A stretch of DNA of 64,000 bases from Blastocatellia bacterium (lineage in GTDB: Bacteria; Acidobacteriota; Blastocatellia; UBA7656; JADIYM01), in NCBI GenBank assembly GCA_016705245.1, contig JADIYM010000002.1, positions 452,146-516,145 on the forward strand, given 5' to 3'. Positions 15,328 through 23,854 of this stretch are shown here, piece by piece. The translations under genes and the position numbers were made by a program. Positions within the stretch are counted from its first letter, which is position 1. Each line of letters opens with the position of its first letter. The notes under the pieces were generated by a model that was given only the letters and a program-made list of their open reading frames with translations, was not told where the DNA came from and did not search any database.

Positions 15328-16473
15328 GTGAGTAACCGAAGATTCCTTTTTACCTCGGAGTCGGTCACCGAGGGACACCCCGACAAGATCGCCGATCAGA
15401 TCTCTGACGCGATTCTTGACGCTGTTCTCACCGACGACCCGGACGGACGTGTCGCCTGCGAGACGCTTGTAACGACCGGACTTATTTTTGTCGCCGGCGA
15501 GATCACAACCAGCACGTATGTCGATTTCCCGCGCGTTGCGCGCGAAACGGTTCGTGAGATCGGATACACCCGTGCGAAGTACGGCTTCGACTGCGACACC
15601 TGCGCGGTCATGTCCTCAATCGATTCCCAGTCACCAGATATCGCGATGGGCGTGGACGTCGGCGGCGCCGGCGACCAGGGTCTGATGTTCGGGTATGCCT
15701 GCAACGAGACTCCGAGCCTCATGCCGATGCCGATCGATCTTGCGCACCGCCTCTCGCGCCGTTTGGCCGAGGTTCGCAAGGAAGGCACGGTCGACTACCT
15801 GCGACCGGACGGCAAGTCGCAGGTGACGGTCGAATACGACGAGCACCGCAACCCGGTCCGGATCCCGACGGTCGTCATCTCGACACAGCATGGCGAAGAC
15901 GTTTCGAACGACCAGATTCGTCACGACATCGTCGAGCACGTCATCAAGCCGGTACTACCCGAGGAGCTTGCCCAGGACGGCGTGAAGTACCACATCAATC
16001 CGACCGGTCGGTTCGTGACCGGTGGCCCGCAGGGCGACACCGGCCTCACGGGTCGGAAGATCATCGTCGACACGTACGGGGGCATGGGCGCCCACGGCGG
16101 CGGCGCCTTCTCGGGCAAGGATCCCACGAAGGTTGATCGTTCGGCGTCGTACATGGCGCGCTACATCGCGAAGAACATCGTCGCGGCCGGCCTTGCCGAC
16201 CGTGCCGAGATCCAGCTCGCCTACGCGATCGGCGTTGCGGACCCGGTTTCGGTCTTCGTCGACACGAAGGGCACAGGCAAGATCGGCGACTTCAAGATTG
16301 CGGACATCGTCCGTCAGAACTTCAAGTTGACGCCTCGCGACATCATCGAGACGCTCGATCTTCGTCGTCCGATCTACAAGTCGACCGCTGCCTACGGACA
16401 CTTCGGCCGGGCCGAGTTCTCGTGGGAGCGCACGGACAGGGCCGAGCAGCTCCGCGCCGACGCGGGACTCTAG
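15328..16473 (+). CDS. metK: S-adenosylmethionine synthetase
   Basis: MetK makes SAM from methionine and ATP in the cytosol. The GTG at 15328 is the start: GGAGG lies 10 nt before it and the 381-residue product begins at the conserved FLFTSESVTEGHPDKIADQ. The longer frame upstream has no support. Further motifs are GAGDQGLMFGYAC near residue 112 and GGAFSGKDPTKVDRSASY near 253, covering the ATP and metal sites. The neighbour downstream is ahcY, so production of SAM and removal of its by-product SAH are linked, with a 28-bp hairpin between the genes. Confidence 0.97.
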   Translation: MSNRRFLFTSESVTEGHPDKIADQISDAILDAVLTDDPDGRVACETLVTTGLIFVAGEITTSTYVDFPRVARETVREIGYTRAKYGFDCDTCAVMSSIDSQSPDIAMGVDVGGAGDQGLMFGYACNETPSLMPMPIDLAHRLSRRLAEVRKEGTVDYLRPDGKSQVTVEYDEHRNPVRIPTVVISTQHGEDVSNDQIRHDIVEHVIKPVLPEELAQDGVKYHINPTGRFVTGGPQGDTGLTGRKIIVDTYGGMGAHGGGAFSGKDPTKVDRSASYMARYIAKNIVAAGLADRAEIQLAYAIGVADPVSVFVDTKGTGKIGDFKIADIVRQNFKLTPRDIIETLDLRRPIYKSTAAYGHFGRAEFSWERTDRAEQLRADAGL

Positions 16474-16483
16474 AGTGCAATCC

Positions 16484-16551
16484 GGCGCCTGCCGGATCGG
16501 CGAATGGGGTGAGATCGAGAAGTTCTCACCCCATTCGCCGCGGCAGGCGCC
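16484..16551 (+). promoter_or_regulatory. Long hairpin between metK and ahcY
   Basis: The outer arms 16484-16494 and 16541-16551 pair perfectly (GGCGCCTGCCG with CGGCAGGCGCC). The inner arms 16498-16514 and 16524-16540 pair over 17 bp. Only a 3-nt bulge and a 9-nt loop are unpaired. No T-run follows, so it is not a typical intrinsic terminator. The ahcY ribosome site AAGGAG lies 10 nt beyond. It could be an RNA-processing site, an attenuator or a stability element. It does not match the SAH riboswitch core as I know it. Confidence 0.6.
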
Positions 16552-16572
16552 ACACGAATTTCAAGGAGTGAT

Positions 16573-17853
16573 ATGAGCACGAGCCGACAGATTCCCGAAT
16601 GTGATGTGACCGATCTCACCCTTGCTCCGCAGGGCAAGAAGCGGATCGAGTGGGCCGAGCGCGAGATGCCGGTGCTGCGAATGATCCGCGAGCGCTTCGA
16701 AAAGGAGCGGCCTCTCGAGGGCGTCAAGATGGTCGCGTGTTGCCACGTGACGACCGAGACCGCCAACCTCGCACGGGCCTTCCAGGCCGGCGGGGCGGAT
16801 GCCATCCTCATCGCGTCGAACCCGCTCTCAACCCAGGACGACGTGGCCGCATCTCTCGTTGTCGACTACGGCATTCCTGTATATGCGAAGAAGGGCGAGG
16901 ACACCGACACCTACATGCAGCACGTGCGGTTCGCGCTCGATTCGTCGCCGAACCTGATCATCGACGACGGTGCCGACGTGGTTGCGACGATCGTGAAGGA
17001 ATACGGTCATCTGCTCGAAGGCTTCATCGGATCAACCGAAGAGACGACGACCGGCATCGTGCGGCTTCGTGCGCTCGAGCGCAGCGGCAAGCTGGACTGG
17101 CCGGCAATGGCCGTAAACGACGCGCAGACGAAGCACTTCTTCGACAACCGATACGGCACTGGACAGTCGACTCTCGATGGCGTCATCCGCGCGACGAACG
17201 TCCTGCTTGCCGGCCGAGCACTGGTCGTCGTTGGCTACGGCTGGTGCGGCAAGGGCGTGGCCATGCGCGGACGTGGACTTGGCGCGAACGTCATCGTGAC
17301 CGAGGTCAACCCCATTCGCGCGCTCGAGGCCACGATGGACGGCTTCCGCGTTATGCCGATGACCGAAGCAGCGAAGGTCGGCGACATCTTCGTCACCGTG
17401 ACGGGTAACCGGCACGTGATCGACGGCGCGCACTTCGCCTCGATGAAGGACGGAGCGATCGTCTGCAACTCGGGCCACTTCGACCTCGAGCTGAACCTCA
17501 CGGCGCTCGGCGAAATGTCCGAGCCGGTGGCGAACCTGCGACCGTTCGTCGAGGAGTACAAGCTCAAGAGCAACGGCAATCGCGTGATCGTGCTCGGCGA
17601 AGGCCGGCTCATCAATCTCGCGGCGGCCGAAGGCCACCCGGCTTCGGTCATGGACATGAGCTTTGCGAATCAGGCGCTGTCGGCTGAGTTCCTCGTCAAG
17701 AACAAGGGAACGCTCTCGAACGGCGTTCACGTGCTTCCCGAGGAAGTCGATACCGAGATCGCCAATCTCAAGCTCGCGGCAATGGGTGTCGGCATCGACA
17801 CGCTCACGCCGGAGATGCTCGAGTACATGACGAGCTGGGAGACCGGAACCTAA
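16573..17853 (+). CDS. ahcY: Adenosylhomocysteinase
   Basis: AhcY splits S-adenosylhomocysteine into adenosine and homocysteine using tightly bound NAD, relieving product inhibition of methyltransferases. It has 426 residues, a bacterial length without the ~40-residue insert of some homologues, and AAGGAG 5 nt before the ATG. Motifs seen are NPLSTQDDVAASL near residue 78, STEETTTGIVRL near 155, the NAD loop GYGWCGKGVAMRGRGLGANV near 219 and SVMDMSFANQALS near 358. A strong terminator follows, closing the metK-ahcY unit. Confidence 0.96.
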   Translation: MSTSRQIPECDVTDLTLAPQGKKRIEWAEREMPVLRMIRERFEKERPLEGVKMVACCHVTTETANLARAFQAGGADAILIASNPLSTQDDVAASLVVDYGIPVYAKKGEDTDTYMQHVRFALDSSPNLIIDDGADVVATIVKEYGHLLEGFIGSTEETTTGIVRLRALERSGKLDWPAMAVNDAQTKHFFDNRYGTGQSTLDGVIRATNVLLAGRALVVVGYGWCGKGVAMRGRGLGANVIVTEVNPIRALEATMDGFRVMPMTEAAKVGDIFVTVTGNRHVIDGAHFASMKDGAIVCNSGHFDLELNLTALGEMSEPVANLRPFVEEYKLKSNGNRVIVLGEGRLINLAAAEGHPASVMDMSFANQALSAEFLVKNKGTLSNGVHVLPEEVDTEIANLKLAAMGVGIDTLTPEMLEYMTSWETGT

Positions 17854-17870
17854 CCGAGCCTCCAATCCAG

Positions 17871-17911
17871 GAAGAGAGGGCGCGGCTTCGATGAAGCCGC
17901 GCCCTCTCTTC
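17871..17911 (+). terminator. Intrinsic terminator after ahcY
   Basis: A 19-bp perfect stem (17871-17889 with 17893-17911) and a 3-nt loop are followed by GTTTTCC. The convergent gene on the minus strand ends at 17944, so it may serve mainly the plus strand. Confidence 0.8.
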
Positions 17912-17943
17912 GTTTTCCGATTCGCAAAAAACTCGGACGACGC

Positions 17944-18546
17944 CTACCGACGATCGAACAGATCGACGATCGCAATCCCCTGCGCCAGCGTGAACGGTCC
18001 TCCGAGCGTGAGAACGGCATCTTCGTTCGACGGTTCAACGCCGCCAGCCCAGAGCACCTTTCCTCCCGACACGAGGGCGACACAGCCGGTCGGATCGGCT
18101 GCAACGGAGGCGTCCGCTTTAGTGGCGCCGTCCGGCGTCAGCTTTAGATGGACGACATAGGACGACGGCGCTTCAGGAATGGCCTGGATCGTCGCCACAA
18201 GAACGTCGCCCCGATTGACGAACGGAATCCGCCGCACGCCGATATAGGAAAGGTCAAAACCGTCGACCTCCGCGGTACCGAGCACCGGAAAGACGTCGTC
18301 GCCGGCGAGCGCGAACTTCCGCCCCCCTGCCTTGCCATAACCCATGTCGCAAACCGCTCCGCGGAGCTGAATGTCACGGGCGTTATACGGCCATCCGTCT
18401 GGAAGCGGCGCGAGCGGCTGCTCCAACGACGAGTTCGTCATCGTCGGAACGTCGCTGCGCTGCCCCGAAGCGGACGCTGGCGCAAATGCGGCCACCGCGA
18501 CGCAACCGAGTGCTACCAGCGCGAAAGCACGAATGCGTGACTGCAT
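17944..18546 (-). CDS. Secreted protein of unknown function
   Basis: The start chosen is the ATG at 18544-18546 with GAGGT 5 nt upstream (200 residues). A signal peptide covers residues ~1-28 (ALVALGCVAVAAFAPASASG). The mature part contains DVFPVLGTAEVDGFDLSYIG and YVVHLKLTPDGATKADASVA, suggesting a beta-rich fold, and has two cysteines (AVCDMGYG and TGCVALVSGG). I do not recognise the family. It is the last gene of a coupled minus-strand chain, 32 nt after the purine nucleoside phosphorylase, but the secreted product need not share its role. Confidence 0.6.
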   Translation of the reverse strand: MQSRIRAFALVALGCVAVAAFAPASASGQRSDVPTMTNSSLEQPLAPLPDGWPYNARDIQLRGAVCDMGYGKAGGRKFALAGDDVFPVLGTAEVDGFDLSYIGVRRIPFVNRGDVLVATIQAIPEAPSSYVVHLKLTPDGATKADASVAADPTGCVALVSGGKVLWAGGVEPSNEDAVLTLGGPFTLAQGIAIVDLFDRR

Positions 18547-18578
18547 GGCATACCTCTGTGAAGGAGTGTCCCACCTCA

Positions 18579-19418
18579 TCAGGACGCGAGCTTTTCGCAG
18601 AACCCCTCTAGGAGCGCCTGGAAGGCCTCAGCGGAGCGCAACGCGGTATTCATGACTTCGGTGTGCGAGAGGGGGCTGCTGGATTCGCCAGCTGCTGCGT
18701 TCGTTATACACGAAATACCCGCCAATCGCAGCCCACTGTGTCGCGCAACGATGGCTTCGTGAACGGTAGACATGCCCACGGCATGCGCTCCAACTGCACG
18801 GAGCATTCGCACCTCGGCAGGCGTCTCGTAGCTCGGGCCCGAAAGACCCGCATACACGCCGCCACGGAGAGTGAGCCCGATCTTCGCCGCTGCGACGTAG
18901 AACATTTCGCGAAGCTCGGGATCGTAAGCGTTCGTCATGTCCGGGAATCGGGGGCCGAGCCTCTCGTCGTTCGGTCCGGTCAGCGGATGGATTCCCGTGA
19001 GGTTCAGATGGTCCTCGATGACCATCAGGTCGCCGGCTGCGAGCGACAGATCGACGCCGCCCGCCGCATTCGTCAGTACGATGGTCTCGATGCCGAGCGC
19101 GGCGATGACGCGAATCGGAAACGTGACGTCCTCGAGGCTCCAGCCTTCGTAAGCGTGAAGACGGCCGGACATTACGAGCACTGGCAGATTCCGCACCGTG
19201 CCGGCCACGAAGCGCCCGGCGTGCCCCTGTGCCGTTGGCGACCGGACGTGAGGGATCTCGTCAAACGGAACTGAAACTGCGTCAATTACGGCCTCGGCGA
19301 ACGGGCCAAGCGCCGAGCCAAGGACAAGGGCCGCACGCGGCTCGCGCCCGTCGAAATGCTCGCGGAGAACGGAAGCCGCAAGCTGAATGCGGGAATACGC
19401 GTCACTCGTCATCGTCAC
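18579..19418 (-). CDS. Purine nucleoside phosphorylase (PNP/MTAP family)
   Basis: This cytosolic salvage enzyme splits purine nucleosides with phosphate into base and ribose-1-phosphate. It has 279 residues, near the trimeric PNP length. LVLGSALGPFAEAV near residue 30 is the phosphate loop. TNAAGGVDLSLAAGDLMVIEDHLNLTG near 116 and GISCITNAAAG near 242, with Asn in the base-binding position, fit the inosine/guanosine type rather than methylthioadenosine phosphorylase. Its ATG overlaps the stop of the zinc-finger-like gene (ATGA). Purine salvage next to ahcY, which releases adenosine, makes metabolic sense. Confidence 0.9.
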   Translation of the reverse strand: MTMTSDAYSRIQLAASVLREHFDGREPRAALVLGSALGPFAEAVIDAVSVPFDEIPHVRSPTAQGHAGRFVAGTVRNLPVLVMSGRLHAYEGWSLEDVTFPIRVIAALGIETIVLTNAAGGVDLSLAAGDLMVIEDHLNLTGIHPLTGPNDERLGPRFPDMTNAYDPELREMFYVAAAKIGLTLRGGVYAGLSGPSYETPAEVRMLRAVGAHAVGMSTVHEAIVARHSGLRLAGISCITNAAAGESSSPLSHTEVMNTALRSAEAFQALLEGFCEKLAS

Positions 19419-19723
19419 TCCAGGTCGATCGGTCGAATAAGTTTCTCGTCTTTCATCTCTTTCGCGCGCTTGACCGCCTCCTGCAGCTTCTCATCCAGGA
19501 GCCGGTCTCGATCCTTCATCGAGTCCATCTCGCGTTGAAAGAGCTGTTCGGACGACGCCTTCTTGGCGGCAAGCCCCTGCATGATGTCGGAAATTGAACC
19601 GCTTCCCTTCGGGTCAGCTTTTGCATCGTGCCGAAGAATGGTGCCGGTGGTCCGATCCACGATGATTTTCGCCTCACAACACGGGCACGTGATTTCGAGT
19701 CGCCCAGCGTTCGGATCGCTCAC
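19415..19723 (-). CDS. Small CxxC plus coiled-coil protein
   Basis: This protein has 102 residues. The N-terminus has CPCC (a CxxC pair) in a short beta segment (LEITCPCCEAKIIVDRTTG). The rest is a highly charged helix (REMDSMKDRDRLLDEKLQEA, then KRAKEMKDEK), predicted to be coiled coil. With one CxxC only, metal binding would need a dimer. The ATG overlaps the stop of the HEAT protein and the stop overlaps the PNP start, so it is translated within the chain. Similar short proteins in related bacteria are annotated only as hypothetical. The coupling argues that it is a real gene. Confidence 0.7.
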   Translation of the reverse strand: MSDPNAGRLEITCPCCEAKIIVDRTTGTILRHDAKADPKGSGSISDIMQGLAAKKASSEQLFQREMDSMKDRDRLLDEKLQEAVKRAKEMKDEKLIRPIDLE

Positions 19724-20490
19724 GGCCTCACCTCCACGGCATCGATTATCCGGAGCGCTCGCAGGGCCTCGTCGGCAACGTACGGATCCGCGTCGTGCGT
19801 CGCCCGAGCCAGCGCCGGCGCCGCAGAGCGATCTCCGATGCGTCCAAGCGCCTCGGCAGCGTGCCTCCGCACGTCGCCCGATTCGTCCTCGAGCCGAGCC
19901 ACGATATCCCGAACAGCGGAGCGAGCCCTCAGTGCACCGAGCGCGCGTACCGCCTCCCGGCGGATGAACGGACGCTTGTTTCGTAGTCTCGGAACGATGG
20001 CCGATACGACGGTTCCGTCACCAAGCTCTCCCAAAGCTGCGAGGATCGCCGCGATGACCTCGCTTTCACGCTCCTTCGACAGCCGAGCTGCAAGAGTGTT
20101 CGATACGGACCTATCGCCGATTTCCGCGAGCGCCGAGACGGCGGACCTTCGAACGAATGGCTTGCGGTCGCCGATCGCTGCTTTGAGCAGCGCCGGAACG
20201 GCGACCGGATCGCTCAGCCTCCCGAGTTCCCCTGCGGCCGTGGCGCGCACGATTTCGACGCGATCGTCGAGCAGCGGAAGCAGCAGCGATGCCGTACCGG
20301 GCACGGGAGCTCGAGCAAGAAGCATCGCCGAATCCCGTCGGACTTCAGGATCCGTCGATCGCAGTCCCGCGACCAACTCGGTGCGCGTTGAGTCGGCACG
20401 CGTGGTTGCCTGTCCTGATTGCGCCTGCTGCGTCCATACGAGACACGCCGTCGCGAGCACAGATATTCCGACGGCGACCGAAGGCGGCAT
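19720..20490 (-). CDS. Exported HEAT-repeat protein
   Basis: The start is the ATG at 20488-20490, which overlaps the preceding stop as TGATG; a GTG one codon upstream is also open. The N-terminus is a signal or anchor segment (VAVGISVLATACLVW). From residue ~35 the protein is a string of about six HEAT repeats of ~30 residues, with recurring motifs such as DPEVRRDSAMLLAR, FVRRSAVSALAEIGD, FIRREAVRALGAL and GDVRRHAAEALGRIGD. These build a curved solenoid for protein contact, probably in the periplasm. No enzyme residues are seen. Its partner is unknown; the flanking coupled genes are candidates. Confidence 0.75.
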   Translation of the reverse strand: MPPSVAVGISVLATACLVWTQQAQSGQATTRADSTRTELVAGLRSTDPEVRRDSAMLLARAPVPGTASLLLPLLDDRVEIVRATAAGELGRLSDPVAVPALLKAAIGDRKPFVRRSAVSALAEIGDRSVSNTLAARLSKERESEVIAAILAALGELGDGTVVSAIVPRLRNKRPFIRREAVRALGALRARSAVRDIVARLEDESGDVRRHAAEALGRIGDRSAAPALARATHDADPYVADEALRALRIIDAVEVRP

Positions 20491-20762
20491 CACGCCAGGT
20501 AGGTCGTCGATAGCGTTGAAGCGGACGACTCGCTCGAGGCCCGCCGGCGCGCTCTTTGCGCCGCCGCAATCTCGACCGAACGGAATCCCGCAGCTGAGAC
20601 GAGCAGCGACGCCACTTCATCCTCGAAGAGGCCAGGCGACGAGAGCTGCGCCCTCATCGTTTCCATTATCTTGATGTAGTCGAGTAGCTCAGTGACTTCG
20701 AGATCCGAGAGGGAGCTGATCTTGGCAGCCAATTGATCCCGCGAAGATGACGGCTCGGCCAT
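20490..20762 (-). CDS. Small helical protein, first gene of coupled chain
   Basis: The ATG at 20760-20762 has AAGGAG 8 nt upstream, which makes this start (90 residues) better than the longer open frame. The sequence is helical (SRDQLAAKISSLSDLEVTEL, then LDYIKIMETM), with a Ser/Ala-rich tail. The middle part resembles small regulators that act by protein contact, but I cannot name a family. It heads the minus-strand chain that runs through the HEAT protein, the CxxC protein and PNP. The 244 bp between it and the divergent pyruvate-kinase-like gene must hold its promoter; no clear -35/-10 pair is seen. Confidence 0.55.
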   Translation of the reverse strand: MAEPSSSRDQLAAKISSLSDLEVTELLDYIKIMETMRAQLSSPGLFEDEVASLLVSAAGFRSVEIAAAQRARRRASSESSASTLSTTYLA

Positions 20763-21006
20763 CGTCAGTTCTCCTTGCTTGTCTGATCGGTAATAAACAG
20801 AACTGTACACCCGGCCGTCAACGCCCGGCAAGAATCGTCTCAATTGATCTCGCGGCGAACCACGCTCCCAACCTTCACTCCCGGCAACTGCTGTCGTCAA
20901 GGACTCGCGCGCCGGAAGAAATGAGCCGAGAATGGAAGTGGGTTCATTACTTAACATGGACTCAACAAGGGGGTCGTAGGATCACGTCAGGCCGACTCCG
21001 ACCAGA

Positions 21007-22839
21007 TTGGAATTCCTGATACGCGAGCTAAATGCATTGCGAATGGAAATGATCGAGCTCGAGCGCGAAACCTTGCCCGATTGCGACATCCATCCGTCGT
21101 TTTCGGAGAGCGCTCGCAATCTCGTTCACTACCTCGCGCTCAGGAGCCGGGATCTGCGCATCCTCCAGACTGAGCTGGCCGCCATTGGCGTGTCGTCCCT
21201 CGGTCGGGCCGAGCCACACGTACTGGAAAACGTGAACGCCGTGCTCCGACTGCTCGAGCTCGCCTCGGGTCAGCCGCCTCACAAGCCGCCTGAGTTCCGC
21301 GCCATCTCGCTTCACGAGGGTCGGACACTGCTCGACGTCCATACCCGCGAGCTGCTCGGACAGCCTCGTAACGACAGGGACGTCAGGATAATGGTGACCC
21401 TCCCGACCGAGGCCGCTGACGATCGACAGCTATTGCGCTCTCTTATCGATGCGGGAATGGACTGCGTGCGAATCAACTGTGCGCACGATGACGCCGAGGT
21501 ATGGTCCAGGATGATTGCGAACCTGCGGAGCGCCGAGCGAGGTACCGGCGTCGTGCATCCGGTCGCTATGGACCTGGCAGGTCCAAAGTTGCGCACTGGA
21601 ACGGTCGTTCCGGGGCCTGCCGTCGCCAAGCTGTCGCCGAAGCGTGACGAGCTCGGCCGTATCGCCAAACCGGCTGTCGCGTGGCTCGTCCCGGACGACG
21701 GAGTGCCTCGCAGCGCGCCTGCCGGATGCCAGTTCGCCATACCGGTCCGCCCCAGTTTCCTGTTGAGCTTGAGTTCCGGCGACAGGATCGCATTCGACGA
21801 CGCGCGCGGAGCGCGGCGCGTTTTCGATGTGGGCGACTCGCTGCTGGAGGGGCGAATCGTCACGTGCCAGAAGACGGCCTATCTCACGACGGAAGTGGTG
21901 CTTCGGCACTCCGGCGAAAGTACTTCGGTCGGCGACTTGCCACGCCGGCCGGGCGTAATTCTGCTCGCACTTGGAGACACTCTTGTCATTAACAGGGGAA
22001 ACGAGCCGGGAGCAGGCGCGGAACGCGATTCGAGCGGTGCGGTGATTCGACCCGCATACATATCCTGCAACGTTCCGAACATTTTCGAGTGCGTAAGGCC
22101 CGGCGCTCGTGTCTTCCTCGATGACGGCCGAATCGGAGGAGTCGTCAAGACTGCAGAACCTGGCGCTTTCACTCTCGAAATCACGCGTGCGAGGATCGTG
22201 GGAGAGAAACTCGGAGCCGACAAGGGCATAAACCTGCCCGATACCGACCTCGACCTTCCGGCCCTGACCGCCAAGGACTTCGCCGATCTGGAGTTCGTGG
22301 CCGCGCACGCCGACATCGTCAATTTCTCGTTCGTGAACCGGCCCTCAGACGTCGATGCGCTCACCGACTGGCTCGAGGCACACGGCGCAGGACATCTGGG
22401 CGTCATTCTCAAGATCGAGACGAAACGGGCCTTCGAGAACCTCCCTGGATTGCTGCTCGCGTCGATGAGGGCGCCCCGGCGCGGCGTGATGATCGCCCGC
22501 GGTGACCTGGCAGTTGAATGCGGTTTCGAGCGGATGGCCGAAGTACAGGAGGAGATCCTCTGGCTTTGCGAGGCCGCTCACGTGCCGGTGGTCTGGGCGA
22601 CTCAGGTACTCGAGACCCTCGCGAAGGAAGGCGCCCCTTCGCGCGCCGAAATCACCGATGCAGCATTCAGCAATCGCGCCGAGTGCGTGATGCTCAACAA
22701 GGGACCCTACATCGCTCGTGCAGTCGCGGTGCTCGACGACATTCTCTGCCGAATGGCTGACCACCAGAGCAAGAAGAACCCGACGCTCAGGAAACTCGAC
22801 GTCGCTCGACGGGTCTCGGCGCCATCAGCTCCGCGGTAG
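21007..22839 (+). CDS. Pyruvate-kinase-like protein with N-terminal extension
   Basis: The frame opens with TTG at 21007 (610 residues); an ATG at 21043 is an alternative. Residues ~1-125 are a helical extension absent from normal pyruvate kinase. The kinase barrel begins near 127 (RIMVTLPTEAADD) and shows MDLAGPKLRTG, the catalytic Lys in ILKIETK, MIARGDLAVECGF and WATQVLETLAKEGAPSRAE. Position ~207-290 is unusually long, and the C-terminal allosteric domain is missing, since the protein stops soon after AECVMLNKGPYIARAV. It is therefore either an unregulated pyruvate kinase or a paralogue with another phosphotransfer role. It is not in an operon. Confidence 0.8.
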   Translation: MEFLIRELNALRMEMIELERETLPDCDIHPSFSESARNLVHYLALRSRDLRILQTELAAIGVSSLGRAEPHVLENVNAVLRLLELASGQPPHKPPEFRAISLHEGRTLLDVHTRELLGQPRNDRDVRIMVTLPTEAADDRQLLRSLIDAGMDCVRINCAHDDAEVWSRMIANLRSAERGTGVVHPVAMDLAGPKLRTGTVVPGPAVAKLSPKRDELGRIAKPAVAWLVPDDGVPRSAPAGCQFAIPVRPSFLLSLSSGDRIAFDDARGARRVFDVGDSLLEGRIVTCQKTAYLTTEVVLRHSGESTSVGDLPRRPGVILLALGDTLVINRGNEPGAGAERDSSGAVIRPAYISCNVPNIFECVRPGARVFLDDGRIGGVVKTAEPGAFTLEITRARIVGEKLGADKGINLPDTDLDLPALTAKDFADLEFVAAHADIVNFSFVNRPSDVDALTDWLEAHGAGHLGVILKIETKRAFENLPGLLLASMRAPRRGVMIARGDLAVECGFERMAEVQEEILWLCEAAHVPVVWATQVLETLAKEGAPSRAEITDAAFSNRAECVMLNKGPYIARAVAVLDDILCRMADHQSKKNPTLRKLDVARRVSAPSAPR

Positions 22840-22867
22840 GGTCACTCGCCTTGCAGGAGCGGGATTC

Positions 22868-23854
22868 CTATCGGGAAAACAGCGATCCGGTTCGCGGCCT
22901 TCCCAGCAGGTAGGACGCCGCATCCAACACTGCCGAGCTATCGACTCGATCCGCCGATGCTGCGCTCACGATAGAGCGGTCTGGGCGATCCCCAGGCAGC
23001 GACGTCTCCGCTCCCCCCACGAGGACGACCGGCACGTGGGTGAGGCCCGCAATATGCGCGACTCCCTGATCATCCGTCACGACAAGGCTTGCGCGCGAAA
23101 TCGCGGCGAGAAACCGCGCTCCAGTCGGCGCGCCAACTCCGAGAACGCTGCCCCCGAGCCTGGCTGCCAGCAACTTGGCCCGACGGTCCCCTTTCGGGGC
23201 GTCGAGCGCGACGAGCCAGGCTCCGAACGCGGAGCGAATACGTTCACCGACTTCCGCAAATCGCTCTGTCGGCCAAGCTCCGGACGTGTGAAGCACGACA
23301 ACGGAGCCACCGCCTCCGTATCCAATGGCGCGAAGCGCTCGCTCGATCCAGACGTCGGCATCGGGATCGACGGCCTCGGGGATTGCTACATCGATGCCCA
23401 CGACGCCGAGCTGCTGCGTCATTCGTGACACGGGATCGACCAGACCCATTGCACGGGACCGGCTGCGGAACATGCCTTCCAGCGGATTCCCGTTCGGAGC
23501 GCTCGGGCCCGCCGCCACGATGGACGCCAGCCCCGACGCAACACGGGGAAAAAGGTCTATGACAAGGTCGAAGGCCCCACGGCGCGCCTTCGCAAGCAGC
23601 GACACCGCGCCGATGACGCTCGTCGCACTTCGCGACGAATCCGACGCCGGCGCGACCTCCCAGGCATCGGCAACCAGACCGAGCGACTTTGCGATTTCAC
23701 AGAGGGCCGGACATCCGGCAAGCGTGATCCGCTCTCCCGGGTTCGTCGACCGGCGCGCAGCAAGCGGCTCGAGCAGCATTGCGGACTCGGCGAGCGGAGC
23801 GAGCGCGAGAATGAGCGTATTGGACATCGTCGGCGTTCTGACCTCTTCGGACAT
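22868..23854 (-). CDS. Glycosyltransferase family 9 (heptosyltransferase-like) protein
   Basis: The protein has 328 residues and two Rossmann-like halves. The C-terminal half has the GT9 pattern: a strand-plus-loop VVVLHTSGAWPTERFAEV near residue 185 and VTDDQGVAHIAGLTHVPVVLVGG near 260 (the family usually reads T-x-D-S-G-x-x-H-x-A). GT9 enzymes add heptose or similar sugars to the LPS core at the inner membrane. The N-terminal half is divergent. Its ATG overlaps the ychF stop (TGATG), and a lipopolysaccharide-kinase-like gene lies upstream of ychF, which fits an LPS-core role. Confidence 0.7.
   Translation of the reverse strand: MSEEVRTPTMSNTLILALAPLAESAMLLEPLAARRSTNPGERITLAGCPALCEIAKSLGLVADAWEVAPASDSSRSATSVIGAVSLLAKARRGAFDLVIDLFPRVASGLASIVAAGPSAPNGNPLEGMFRSRSRAMGLVDPVSRMTQQLGVVGIDVAIPEAVDPDADVWIERALRAIGYGGGGSVVVLHTSGAWPTERFAEVGERIRSAFGAWLVALDAPKGDRRAKLLAARLGGSVLGVGAPTGARFLAAISRASLVVTDDQGVAHIAGLTHVPVVLVGGAETSLPGDRPDRSIVSAASADRVDSSAVLDAASYLLGRPRTGSLFSR

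Noticed and set aside
16484..16572. SAH riboswitch before ahcY
   Set aside because: A simple long stem is present, not the conserved SAH core and pseudoknot.
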